DNA from: Pleurobrachia bachei
Lineage: Eukaryota; Ctenophora; Tentaculata; Cydippida; Pleurobrachiidae
Reading direction: 5' to 3'
Assembly (NCBI GenBank): GCA_000695325.1
Contig: AVPN01000638.1
Coordinates: 9,514-43,043, forward strand
DNA length: 33,530 nt
The notes under the pieces were generated by a model, which did no database searches, was not told the DNA's origin, and saw only the letters and a list, made by a program, of their open reading frames with translations. The position numbers and the translations under genes were made by a program. Below, in pieces: positions 1 to 17,305 of this stretch. Each line of letters starts with the position of its first letter. Positions within the stretch are counted from its first letter, which is position 1.

Positions 1-19
1 CAAATGGTTCCCCTCACGG

Positions 20-1780
20 TCACCTACACTGTTCAGATCTTAGCGACACTATCTCATCGTTTATTAACACCATAGGAATTCCTAGACTTCCACTCCTCTC
101 TTTTCTTCCTTCTGGTGGAGCGAGATTGTCCCCAGACATGTCTCCGCTCGATCTACCCTGTTCTCCTGATCGCCGTATCTTTCTCACCCGATTCTGAATT
201 CCTCTTTTCATTTTTAGGAGGGGTGAAGCTGACTTCTCCTGTTCTTGTCGATGTCTCCTAACTCTCAGTTCATCGGAAATCATTGCAAACAGCTGCACAC
301 ACAGCTCTGCCAGTAGCTTTCTGTCCAAGTTTGCTGATAGGACCTCCAAAATAAAGCGAATAGAGCTGCCTGACCCGAAATACAATTTCCGAATCGTCGG
401 AAGGGATTTATGTTTCTGGAGACCACTGTTTACGAGGAACGAATTCAAGTGAAACCCGGGAAGCAGAAGTTTTGCTAGCGTTATTAGAAAAGTAATGATG
501 TTGAGAAGGAGAGATGTAAAGAGGAAGAACCAGTAGATAAGGAAGATGTATTGATTTAGCATGTTGATACCTAGCATACACATTCCCTTGTCAACCTCCA
601 TACCTGAGAACAATGAGAGGTATTTATACTAGTATCTTTGTGTTCATGTTATATGAAAGAGAAATGTTCAATAAGTGTATACGAGGAAGATTCAGAAAGG
701 ACAAGGAAAAATAACAGTTTCTAAAAGAAGAATTATTAGCTTACCTGACACTCCATAACGTTTGAGCTCACACGCTGCAACTTTCGGGAAAAGTTTCTCC
801 TGGATTAAGCTCCTCATGTTATTCAGTGGTGAGGATCCCTGAGAGATAAGCATTAAATTTCCATATGTTTAATTTCCCACTGTGGACCCTGAGACACAGG
901 TGACACGAGTGTTTTAGGAGTATTAAGTGTTCCAAATCCATCCTAATTGACAAAATTAGTTCATCATCATTCATCAATCATCATTTCTATTTACCTCCCA
1001 AAGAAGCCCATATCTGGCAAAAGAATCAAATTTGAACATCTTCTGAGTCAAGTAGATGGTAGATACAGACACGGCCAAGTACAGTATCTGAAACGAAACA
1101 TTTAGTATATTTTAAACGACCCGACCCAGTTTTGAGTATGGGTTTCTAATCTGCATTTAGTAATTTAGTATCATGAACATTGTTCATTTGAACACCTCAC
1201 TTTTACTGCAGTGGCGACAATCCCTAGTCGGTGAGCGACAGTCATTGAACTGTAGAGAGAATTTTGGTTTAGGCAGACGGACGACTGGAGGTACAGCCAC
1301 ACGCACCCTCTTCTGATAAGCTCTTTCTTCTCTCTTCCATCCTCAACCTGAAGAAGAGTGTCCTGTGAAATATACCCATATTTTGTATGGATCACGTGAT
1401 ATATGCCCATATACGGTGTGTGGAATAGATGTTTACCGGGTTTTGTAGAAGGTCAATTATCTCCTTAAGTCGGTTAAATCCCCACAGTTTGTACATTTTG
1501 TAAGGAAAGAAGAAAAACGCTGACGTCATCCAAAAATAGAACATAACAAATGGGTACCTGTGGGAGAAATATTTGTTATTTAACTCCATATATTGGCATC
1601 ACGTCACACATTTCATTCCATATATGGGCATCACGTGACACACTCCATTGATGGACATAACCTACCAAGTGTGGTAAATTCGAGTGAAAGGTTTAACTTC
1701 GTGTGCTTTTGGGCAGTTTATCTTGCTCCCATTCAGCAGTTGGTACTCCATACACGCGGGTATCTCCTCTGGTAATATTC
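20..1780 (-). CDS. Duplicated innexin 3' cassette (exons 3-8 only)
   Basis: Six exons on the minus strand at 1780-1666, 1557-1437, 1347-1201, 1087-995, 838-745 and 603-20. Each has GT/AG borders and exactly the lengths and phases of exons 3-8 of the innexin just upstream (115, 121, 147, 93, 94, 584 nt). It encodes the second half of extracellular loop 1, TM2 (YPFVMFYFWMTSAFFFF), the cytoplasmic loop, TM3, loop 2 with LFPKVAACELKRYG, TM4 and the basic tail. There is no copy of exons 1-2 and no start codon in the right place, so on its own it is a 5'-truncated gene. Its first exon has the phase needed to accept exon 2 of innexin A, so it could serve as an alternative 3' end. Exons 3 and 5 differ from the other copy almost only at synonymous sites. 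Functional status is inferred. Confidence 0.8.
1618..1638 (-). promoter_or_regulatory. Composite E-box/CArG element, innexin cassette intron
   Basis: Same core as at 5808-5828 but on the opposite strand, inside the intron between the first two exons of the duplicated innexin cassette. A degenerate version sits at the matching place in the other copy (4155-4173). Confidence 0.45.
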
Positions 1781-1830
1781 CTGTTGAAATACTTCTTCAA
1801 CGGTTTGTTATTCAAACCGTAAAACTAGAA

Positions 1831-1960
1831 AGACAGACAGAAAAACGTAGACAGACACCAAGAAAGACAGACCGACAGACAGATAGATAGATAGACAGAC
1901 AAACAGACGGACAGACAGACAGACACACAGACACACAGACACACAGACACACAGACAGAA
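1831..1960. repeat. AGAC/ACAGACAC microsatellite
   Basis: Imperfect tetranucleotide array of AGAC, with AGAT and CACAGA variants, just upstream (minus-strand sense) of the duplicated innexin cassette. A shorter relative lies at 4376-4440 in the matching place of the other copy, so the array predates the tandem duplication. Confidence 0.85.
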
Positions 1961-2517
1961 AAAATGGCTCACTCTCGGTAAATTAGAGTTCTTAATTCAT
2001 GAATGAACGTATGATTAGTTCATTTATGAAAAATGAACTTTTGAATAAAAATTTCATATTTTGCGAAAAGCCGTCCAGGAATTGTTCCAGCATGTTCCCG
2101 TAGTTTGTTTTTGCAAAACTGTAACCATTTCGGAGGTACGGCTCGTCCCCCGCTATCATAATTTATGGGCCACCTTGTATATACTAAGAGAGATCCTGAA
2201 TTTCCAGGAATCTCAGGTCAAGTCGTTTGAAACGCACTTTACTCGTTGCGGGCTTGCGCGCATGAGGGGGTTGCAGTGCATTCCAAGATCTCGCACGAAA
2301 TTTCGGAAAATCAAAACTTGCGGGAAATTCCGTAAAAAATTTGCTTCAAATTTGGATTTTGATTTTAAGTGCGCGGCTCTTATATGCAGCGTCAATTTAA
2401 TTCACGTGCGTCCGCGCGAAGCTCGGCCTAAAAGTTCCAATTCCAAACTTTAAAATTTCAAACGCAAAAGTGAAAACTTCAAAAACTTCAAATCTTCAAA
2501 CTTTTAAAGGTTGGTTA
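1961..2517. other. Intergenic spacer between the innexin cassettes; possible transposon remnant
   Basis: No exon found. The segment around 2050-2185 contains GTGGCCCA-type sequence (read on either strand near 2165-2175) that resembles the ends of Tc1/mariner-like elements, but I see no transposase and no paired inverted repeat. 2425-2510 is an A/C/T-biased run of AAACTTCAAA-like words. A 130-codon open frame at 2061-2453 has no recognisable protein features and is probably chance. The spacer ends where the second innexin repeat copy begins (2518). Confidence 0.35.
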
Positions 2518-2536
2518 CAAATGGTTCCCCTCACGG

Positions 2537-5050
2537 TCACCTACACTGTTCAGATCTTAGCGACACTATCTCATCGTTTATTAACACCATAGGAATTCCT
2601 AGACTTCCACTCCTCTCTTTTCTTCCTTCTGGTGGAGCGAGATTGTCCCCAGACATGTCTCCGCTCGATCTACCCTGTTCTCCTGATCGCCGTATCTTTC
2701 TCACCCGATTCTGAATTCCTCTTTTCATTTTTAGGAGGGGTGAAGCTGACTTCTCCTGTTCTTGTCGATGTCTCCTAACTCTCAGTTCATCGGAAATCAT
2801 TGCAAACAGCTGCACACACAGCTCTGCCAGTAGCTTTCTGTCCAAGTTTGCTGATAGGACCTCCAAAATAAAGCGAATAGAGCTGCCTGACCCGAAATAC
2901 AATTTCCGAATCGTCGGAAGGGATTTATGTTTCTGGAGACCACTGTTTACGAGAAACGAATTCAAGTGAAACCCGGGAAGCAGAAGTTTCGCTAGCGTTA
3001 TTAGAAAAGTAATGATGTTGAGAAGGATAGATGTAAAGAGGAAGAACCAGTAGATAAGGAAGATGTATTGATTTAGCATGTTGATACCTAGCATACACAT
3101 TCCCTTGTCAACCTCCATACCTGGAACAAGGAGAGATATATTATCAGTCTACTGATGATTGGTGCCTCCTCGTGGGGCACCATGAAACATGTGTATAGGC
3201 CCAAATAACTACCGTTGTTTTGATTTGTATATTATATATAAATATATATTATAGTATCTTTATTTGTGTACATACTATAATGTGAAAGTTCAGTAGGTGC
3301 ATAAGAGGAAAAGTTTAGTATGTGCATAAGAGTCCTTTTTCGGAAAAGACAAGGAAAGAGAAAGATTATCATTAATTTACCTGAAACTCCGTAACGTTTA
3401 AGCTCGCACGCTGCAACTTTCGGGAAAAGTTTCTCCTGGATAAGGCTCCTCATGTTATTCAGTGGTGAGGATCCCTGAGAGATGTAAATTAGTGTGGCAC
3501 GAGTGTTTTAGGAGCCTATTAATTATTATCCTAACAAACAAAATTCGATTTAGAAGGAATCATAATTTCTATTTGCATACCTCCCATAGAAGCCCGTATC
3601 TGGCAAAAGAATCAAACTTGAACATCTTTTGAGTCAAGTATATGGTAGATACAGACACGGCCAAGTACAGTATCTGAAACGAAACATGAATTGTTTGAAA
3701 CCAGCCAGGGTTTAGGAAACACCATGTGTTTTAGTAATTTAATATCATGAACATAGTTCATTGAACATCTCACTTTTACTGCTGTGGCGACAATTCCAAG
3801 TCGGTGTGCGACAGTCAAAGAGCTGTAGAGAGAGTTTTGGTTTAGGCAAACGGACGACTGGAGGTACAGCCAGACGCATCCTCTCCTGATAAGCTCTTTC
3901 TTCTCTCTTCCATCCTCAACCTGAAGAAGGGTGCCATGTGATATATGCCCATATTTGGTGTGGATCACGTGACATATGCCCATATATGGTACCTAGTTTA
4001 CCGGGTTTTGTAGAAGGTCAATTATTTCTTTGAGCCGGTTGAATCCCCACAGTTTATACATTTTGTAAGGGAAGAAGAAAAACGCAGAAGTCATCCAAAA
4101 ATAAAACATAACAAATGGGTACCTGTCATGTGAGGAATGTTTATTAGCTGACTCCATATGGGCATCACGTGACACACTCCATTGATGGACATTACATACC
4201 AAGTGTGGTAAATTCGAGTAAAAGGTTTAACTTCGTGCGCTTTCGGGCAGTTGATCTTGCTCCCGTTCAGCAGTTGGTACTCCATACATGCTGGTATTTC
4301 CTCCGGCAATATTCCTGTTGAAAGATTTCAGTTCATCCAGGTTCATCAACGGTTCATTGTTCAAAACGTAAAACTAGAAAGACAGACGAAAAAAACAGAA
4401 AAACAAACGTCACACAGACAGACTAACAGTCAATCAGTCAGTACTAACCAGGGTAAGGGCTGACAACATTGCTCATCTCGTAAGCCTCTTTCAGCGTGTA
4501 AATCCCCCGAGCCCAACACCAGTCTTCGGCGAATCTTTCTCTTTGCGGGGGGAAACCATCACAAGCTATACTGGGTCCTCCCAGAAGCTGTCTGAAAATA
4601 ATAATTTGATTACTTAGTTTTAGTACAGTCGGACCCCGATTTACCGGGCCCCGATTTACCGGGAGGGTCAACTTCCCCCGAAATAGGAAATTTACGGTAT
4701 TTGACCCCGATATACCGGACACCCCGATTTACCGGGCAAAATCCTTTCCCCCGAGCATCCCGGTAAATCGGGGTCCGACTGTACCGCCAAATCATTGTTT
4801 TCTGAAAAGAATAGTTTTGAAATGGTTGACATAAAAAACGTTGTGAGTGACTTATTCATATGCCTAAATATAGAATCAAGTGATGCCCATATATAATGGA
4901 GTTATACCTGATAGTAAGAACAACGGCAAAGGTCAGAGAGAGGTAGAACATGAAGACTCTGTTGAACTGGGCGTACCAATCGTCTATGTTAATCGCCTTG
5001 ACAGGAGCCGTACATCGCCCAACAACGGGAAACAGGACTTCCAGACCCAT
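2537..5050 (-). CDS. Innexin A, gap-junction/hemichannel protein (complete, 8 exons)
   Basis: Exons (minus): 5050-4908, 4591-4449, 4314-4200, 4122-4002, 3920-3774, 3673-3581, 3474-3381, 3120-2537; total 1440 nt, 479 residues, all phases agree. Innexins form four-pass plasma-membrane channels for cell-cell coupling. TM1 is about residues 31-48 (RVFMFYLSLTFAVVLTIR). Loop 1 carries FAEDWCWARGIYTL with its cysteines. TM2 is about 135-155 after the conserved W, TM3 about 224-243. Loop 2 has LFPKVAACELKRYG, matching the family FPRVTxCDF motif, and TM4 is about 299-330 (NQYIFLIYWFFLF). A basic, Ser-rich tail of about 150 residues follows. The start is the only ATG placing a short amphipathic N-terminus before TM1. 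Family assignment is strong; which innexin paralogue is unknown. Exons 3-8 are repeated immediately downstream. Confidence 0.9.
4626..4781. mobile_element. MITE with pogo/Tc1-mariner-like inverted repeats
   Basis: A 156-bp element in innexin A intron 1. It starts CAGTCGGACCCCGATTTACC and ends with the reverse complement, giving near-perfect terminal inverted repeats of about 23 bp. It is flanked by TA dinucleotides (4624-4625 and 4782-4783), the target-site duplication of Tc1/mariner/pogo elements. Internal copies of the CCCCGATTTACCGGG word also occur. It has no coding capacity, so it is a non-autonomous element. The TA duplication and TIRs are seen directly; the pogo-like assignment is by resemblance. 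Confidence 0.85.
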
Positions 5051-5601
5051 ATTGGTAGCTTGTGCTAAAGTGTTTTGTTGTTATGGTGTTCGTATATCAG
5101 TAAATGCTGTCAGGCAAATGCTCTAACCGCGGTCAAGACTCAAGACAATGATCTGACAGAGTAGATACGATGTTGGGGAATGCCAAGAAGTTGTCAAAGT
5201 TATCACAAAGCCACCTCAATTCTACAAATATACTTAGTCGAACATAATGGATCAATCAACTTAATTCAGTCTTCCGTATTAATGGCCATTGCTCATCCCT
5301 CTGAGTCCTGATGTTTCCCAAATATTGGCATTTCCCATATATGGTCAATTCCCATATATGGTCATTTCCCCAAATCGTTCATAGGATACCAATCTCTGCC
5401 TGGCACATTAAAGATGGGCTGGTAGGCTGAGCTTTGTTGGGGGTTCTTTACCAGTCGTCCCATATCAATATATCGTAACAGGTACTGCATCAGTTCGTCA
5501 CAAACCTGGATTGGGGGGGGGGGTAAAGATTGGAAAACCTCTGCAGGATTTCCGTTAGGCGGAAAACTGAAAAGGCAAGCGTGTGGGATTTGTGGGATAA
5601 C
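5051..5601. other. Spacer between two innexin genes
   Basis: No exon found. This is the 5' flank of innexin A and the 3' flank of innexin B, both on the minus strand, a head-to-tail gene pair. It contains a run of CCATATATGG-type words at about 5325-5370 and an 9-10 base G run near 5513-5522. Confidence 0.5.
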
Positions 5602-11513
<5,912 letters not shown>

Positions 11514-12434
11514 TCTGTAAACTAATCCTGTGACCTGCAATAGTAGTTTTTAGAGTTAGCAAATAGCAAATACAATAGTGGGCTGTGATAAAATAGTAAT
11601 TCGAATTGATAATGAGGGTGAAAAAAAGATCATTCAGCCAATTAAAACTCCAACAATTTCAACAGTTAAATTTAGCAGGATTGAGAGTAAGAGCGACGGA
11701 GAGCGGGAGAGGGTCAAGTGAGGTTTAATTATAGAAATCCTACCAACCACGATGGAACAAGCTAGCTCACCGGATATAAGCTAATGCATGATAGGAAAAC
11801 AATATGTTGTTTTGTTGTAAGCAAACTAAAGCAACGTGGTCATAAATTACCATCATCCCTTATTGAGATAATTCTATACCCACTACATTAAGACTCATGC
11901 ACGCACTCAAATGAATGTTTGAGTCATTATAATGACCCATTCAAAAAAGGAGGAATGAGAAAGTGATGAATGAATCCTAGGATTGTGTGTGAGATGTATT
12001 TACCGAAACAGCGTGCAGCTCCTCCATTAGAGACAAAAAACAGAGAAGAAGATCATGTTTTTGTATCAGATTTTGTCAAATCTGTGACATGTTCCGCTCC
12101 CAGCCGTGCCAGCCTACGGCCTTGAATAACCCCATTGAATGAGAAAGTGAGATACATGGAGTAACTAAGTGAAAGAGAAGATGATTTGTTTTGGTTTGAG
12201 TTTGCATGTATGCATTCTTTTAAAACTGGTAAATCATAACAAACAAACCTGTTTAAAAGTTTTTTAGGAAATTAGCTCTGGAACCGCCAAGGTTTCGATT
12301 CGAAAAACCCACAAAATATGAGGATTTGAGTAAAAATATAATAAGAAAATCACAAGAGTGATAGATACAAGCACAAACAATCGTGAAAAGTCTTGATGTT
12401 ACTGTGGTCACAATGCTTGTTTTAAGTTTCTCTT

Positions 12435-12479
<45 letters not shown>

Positions 12480-13088
12480 CTCCCTCTCTCGATTCTCTCC
12501 CCTCCCTCGTTCGATCAATATACTTGCATGTCAAATGTACGGAAACTGACTAAATTTCACAAGTACACACTCGATATATTATGTGGTAATAATTGTTCGA
12601 CCGAAACGTAGAAGAAACCGGAAACGTGAAGTGGTTGACAATTGGGCTGGATTTTTCCCCAATCCACTGCTGCAGCTGCAGTCATCTGGTCCTGAACTGT
12701 GAGTGTGAACACGGGACTTCCATGGCTCAGGCTGCTGAACAACTGTATCGGACGGTACGCGCGCGACAAGACTTGTGTCAAAGCACAATAATCAAGCACT
12801 CATTTACACGCGCAAAAATAACGGCGCGCAAACTTATTGTTCAGGTAGCGCCGCGCACGTTTTCAAAATGAAAATTCTCCTGAACTAAATTTTCGTCGCG
12901 TTGACATTTTTAAAATTTTTTCGGCGTTTAAAAAGCGTTTTTTAGAAGCTTTAAAAAGCGTTTCCCCTCTCCCTTTCCAGATTTAGCCTTTTTTCAAAGC
13001 CACAAGGAACCTTTAAATGGGTCTTAGTGACTTCAGTAGTCACAACTGCATACGAATAACAAAATTTACATCTTCTAGGCACCCCAGA
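11514..13088. other. Shared upstream region of divergent innexin B and METAP1
   Basis: About 1.6 kb between two divergently transcribed genes; no exon recognised. It holds a (TC)n microsatellite at 12439-12476. Open frames around 12557-12871 overlap on both strands and look like chance. An acceptor-like AG at 13077-13078, twelve bases before the METAP1 ATG, suggests a 5'UTR intron or a trans-splice acceptor; the sequence alone cannot tell which. Confidence 0.5.
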
Positions 13089-15486
13089 ATGTCGGTTTTA
13101 TGCGAGGGGTGTGGCGGGGCGGCCACTCTACAATGTCCAACGTGTCGGAAACTCGGTCTCCCCGCCAGTCATTTCTGTAATCAAGTAGGTAAAAGAGAGA
13201 TTACTTGGCTTCAAGCTAATTAAAATTTATCAGAATTCTTTGGGTAGCATGAATTTCAAGAAAATCTCACCCCAAATCCAGGTGTGTTTTAAAGCGAATT
13301 GGGGTGGACACAAATCTAAACACAAACAAGCAACTACAACAATAATGAATGCACTAGATAACGGTTGTTATATTCCCTATCCGAATTATTGTTATTCTGG
13401 AAGATTACGACCGTCACGGAGAAATGAACGGAGGACAGACGTTCCTAAGCATATACGTAAGTCACAAGAATGAAAGGACTACTCGTAACTCAAGTTGTGA
13501 ATCTGTATTTATTCGGAAAAAGAGCAGAAAACGCAGAACTAATTTTGCCCGAGTCCCCCTTTCCTGAATCAACTATATCATCTTCCAATTAATGATGATG
13601 TTCCTCTTTTTAGAGCACCCCGACTACTGGAAAGATGGGAACCCTCTGTCAGAGATACAAAGTCGTGGTGTCGGCCAGATTAGGATATTAAATGAAGAGG
13701 AGATTGCAGGGATGAAGCTTGCAGGACGGGTTAGTAGTATTGATATATTGTGTTGTGTGATTGTTGTATAACTGTTGGCTTCCTAAGAGTGTTGAGGTGT
13801 TTATCTCGTCATGAGATGTAATGGGTGTAACTGTTGAGATGTGTTAGGATGTAGGAGTATGTAATGATTTGATTATATCCTGTGTAACTGTTATGTGCTG
13901 CTCATGCTCTTAGTTTAGTCGTATCCATAAAATGTAGTTGTGATCAATAGACAACATTGTATTGTTTAATCCATCGTGTGTGTTGATACGCCTCCTTCTG
14001 TACTGATATTTTAGTTAGGTGCAATTCCCTCTCCCTGTCCTATAACTCTAATAATCTATGTTCCCACAGCTTGGCAGAGAAGTAATGGACATAGCAGCAT
14101 CGATGGTCAAGGTACGCAGTTCTCTCTCTATTTAGCGTAACTAACTCACTTAAATCTCCCTCTAGTTAACATAACAATCTCTCTCCCTCTCTCTAGTTAA
14201 TGTACCAATCTCACTTCTTCAGGTTGGGGTAACAACAGAAGAGATTGATGATGTAGTATATCAAGCAACGATAAACCGAGACTGTTATCCCTCGCCACTA
14301 AACTACCGGGGATTCCCTAAATCTTGTTGTACGTACGTAAAATGATATCATTCAAATCTCAACCTTAGTAATTGTTGTGTATCTTCAGAATTATCGCGTG
14401 ATGCCTATATATAATGGTGTTGTTTGTCACGTGATGCCCGTATATGGTGTTACCCTCTGAACTCCCACAGGTCTGTGAACGAGGTGATATGTCACGGTAT
14501 ACCGGATCAGCGGCCGTTGGAAGACGGTGACATAGTCAATATTGATATCACTGTGTTCAAGGTATGTATTTCTGTCTCAATCCCCGATCATTCATATCTC
14601 TTCGGCATAGTTTCCTGTCTCACGTTTTCTTCTTTTTTCCTTAGCCAACTATTGTAAAGCATGGTAGACTTTTTATCCCCTGTGTTTCTCTATCTAGGAC
14701 GGTTTCCATGGAGATTTGAACGAGACATTCTATGTTGGAAATGTCGACGAGAAAGGAAAGAAGTTGGTTGAAGCGAGTTACGAGTGCTTACAGCGGGCAA
14801 TTGCTTCAGGTAACTTAACACATGATCTCCTTATTTGGCATGTGTCACGTGATGCCTATATATATGGTGTTACTAATACATCTTCTCTCATCAGTGAAGC
14901 CAGGAGCGAAGTATCGAGATGTGGGGAACATCATCCAAAAGTATATCAACACGCAGGGATTCAGTGTTGTACGGAGTTATTGTGGCCATGGGATTAACCA
15001 GTTGTTCCATACCGCCCCCAGTGTCCCACATTATGCAAGTAAATCTATGCCGTAATATGGTATTATTACATGCCCATTTATGCTATTGTCTCTTTCCTAG
15101 TAAGGAAGTATAACAATTGACAATCCCATTTATTGAAGCTGTTAGGTCATATATATGTATCATTATTTCCACTTGTGTAGAAAACAAAGCTGTGGGGATA
15201 ATGAAGCCGGGACATTGTTTTACGATTGAACCCATGATTAACGAAGGTACATGGGGTGATACACTGTGGCCTGACGACTGGACCGCTGTAACCACGGTAA
15301 CTATGACATCATTATAATACCCCAATTTGGTTAGGTGACATGTCCAAATATGGTTACATAACGCTTCCATTTCAGGATGGCAAACGAAGTTCACAGTTTG
15401 AACAGACTCTTCTGGTGACAGAAACGGGGTGTGAAATACTGACGGGGAGGAAGGAAAAGGGTGGACAGCCCTATTTTAGGGACTAA
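13089..15486 (+). CDS. METAP1: Methionine aminopeptidase 1 (complete, 10 exons)
   Basis: Exons: 13089-13184, 13282-13456, 13614-13729, 14070-14111, 14223-14332, 14471-14561, 14698-14809, 14895-15038, 15181-15296, 15376-15486; 370 residues, phases agree. It removes the initiator methionine from nascent proteins at the ribosome. Residues 1-55 form the N-terminal zinc-binding region typical of eukaryotic type 1 enzymes ([30 protein letters not shown]). The catalytic fold has all metal ligands: D205 (VNIDIT), D216 (HGDLNETF), H279 (CGHGI), E312 (TIEPM) and E343 (QFEQT), plus substrate-contact H188 (CHGIPD). Spacings 11/74/107/138 from the first Asp equal those of E. coli MetAP. The usual QFEHT reads QFEQT, with the ligand Glu retained. 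Exon 4 (42 nt) is unusually short. Its 3' half is repeated just downstream. Confidence 0.96.
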
Positions 15487-15615
15487 AATGAGTGATGCCC
15501 ATATATGGACATGATATCACGTGGTTTGCCTTTATTAGGAGTTTTGTTTGACACAATATGAATGGCAATATGAATGATAATCATGTGTGTTGGAGCTGTG
15601 TGGAGATTTTCTTTT

Positions 15616-16811
15616 CACTAAACTACCGGGGATTCCCTAAATCTTGTTGTACGTACGTAAAATGATATCATTCAAATCTCAACCTTAGTAATTGTTGTGT
15701 ATCTTCAGAATTATCGCGTGATGCCTATATATAATGGTGTTGTTTGTCACGTGATGCCCGTATATGGTGTTACCCTCTGAACTCCCACAGGTCTGTGAAC
15801 GAGGTGATATGTCACGGTATACCGGATCAGCGGCCGTTGGAAGACGGTGACATAGTCAATATTGATATCACCGTGTTCAAGGTATGTATTTCTTTCTCAA
15901 TCCCCGATCATTCATATCTCTTCTGCATAGTTTCCTGTCTCACGTTTTCTTCTTTTTTCCTTAGCCAACTATTGTAAATTAAATCATGGTAGACTTTTTA
16001 TCCCCTGTGTTTCTCTATCTAGGACGGTTTCCATGGGGATTTGAACGAGACATTCTATGTTGGAAATGTCGACGAGAAAGGAAAGAAGTTGGTTGAAGCG
16101 AGTTACGAGTGCTTACAACGGGCAATTGCTTCAGGTAACTTAACACGTGATCTCCTTATTTGGCATGTGTCACGTGATGCCTATATATATGGTGTTACTA
16201 ATACATCTTCTCTCATCAGTGAAGCCAGGAGCGAAGTATCGAGATGTGGGGAACATCATCCAAAAGTATATCAACACACAGGGATTAAGTGTTGTACGGA
16301 GTTATTGTGGCCATGGGATTAACCAGTTGTTCCATACCGCCCCCAGTGTCCCTCATTATGCAAGTAAATCTATGCCGTAATATGGTATTATTACATGCCC
16401 ATTTATGTTATTGTCTCTTTCCTAGTAAGGAAGTATAACAATTGACAATCCCATTTATTGAAGCTGTTAGGTCATATATATGTATCATTATTTCCACTTG
16501 TGTAGAAAACAAAGCTGTGGGGATAATGAAGCCGGGACATTGTTTTACGATTGAGCCCATGATTAACGAAGGTACATGGGGTGATACACTGTGGCCTGAC
16601 GACTGGACCGCTGTAACCACGGTAACTATGACATCATTATAATACCCCAATTTGGTTAGGTGACATGTCCAAATATGGTTACATAACGCTTCCATTTCAG
16701 GATGGCAAACGAAGTTCACAGTTTGAACAGACTCTTCTGGTGACAGAAACTGGGTGTGAAATACTGACGGGGAGGAAGGAAAAGGGTGGACAGCCCTATT
16801 TTAGGGACTAA
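15616..16811 (+). CDS. Tandem copy of METAP1 exons 5(part)-10
   Basis: Begins in mid exon 5 at an abrupt junction and repeats everything to past the stop (copy 1 14296-15615, copy 2 15616 to about 16940). Exons: 15616-15652 (fragment), 15791-15881, 16023-16134, 16220-16363, 16506-16621, 16701-16811. I count roughly a dozen single-base differences and one 5-bp insertion, about 1 percent. All exons stay open and keep their splice sites; one residue changes (the equivalent of F270 to L). It has no start and no exons 1-4, so alone it makes no enzyme. Phases would let exon 5 splice to the second exon 6, giving an alternative but nearly identical 3' end. A collapsed or misplaced second haplotype is an equally good reading. 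Confidence 0.85.
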
Positions 16812-16940
16812 AATGAGTGATGCCCATATATGGACATGATATCACGTGGTTTGCCTTTATTAGGAGTTTTGTTTGACACAATATGAATGGCAATATGAAT
16901 GATAATCATGTGTGTTGGAGCTGTGTGGAGATTTTCTTTT

Positions 16941-17305
16941 GTTTTACATTTGTCTGAGTATTTAAAGTTTTATAACTTATTTCTCTGAACCTCGGCGTCT
17001 TCGTGTGATTTCGGCGTATAGCTAATAGCAGGTTAGATAGCCATCTCTGCTGTTAGCGCAATCCCCTAACATGCCGCGAAGGGACCACTCTTTTCAAATG
17101 GGAAAGCTTCAAGCTACTGTTTTTTCACTGCTTTTCAGCTGCCATTGTATAGGTACATGAAAAGGAGACTCATAATAATGCGCCCCAAGGGACAAGATCC
17201 AGAATTCGTGAAGTTGCTGACCAATATTTGGTGCTGACCACTATTTGGTGCTGAACGTATTTGGTGTTGACTGTATTTGGTATGTTGACTGACAGGAAAC
17301 GACCC
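16941..17305. other. Spacer between METAP1 copy and the SP-rich gene
   Basis: About 365 bp; probably the promoter and 5'UTR of the next gene. An ATG at 17071 opens a 29-codon frame that does not join in phase to the next exon. Four tandem TATTTGGTGCTGAC-like words lie at 17220-17285. Confidence 0.4.

Noticed and set aside
2061-2453. 130-codon open frame in the innexin spacer
   Set aside because: No recognisable protein features; lies in low-complexity, possibly transposon-derived DNA.
12557-12871. Overlapping open frames on both strands upstream of METAP1
   Set aside because: No domain, signal or repeat feature, no convincing splice context; probably chance.
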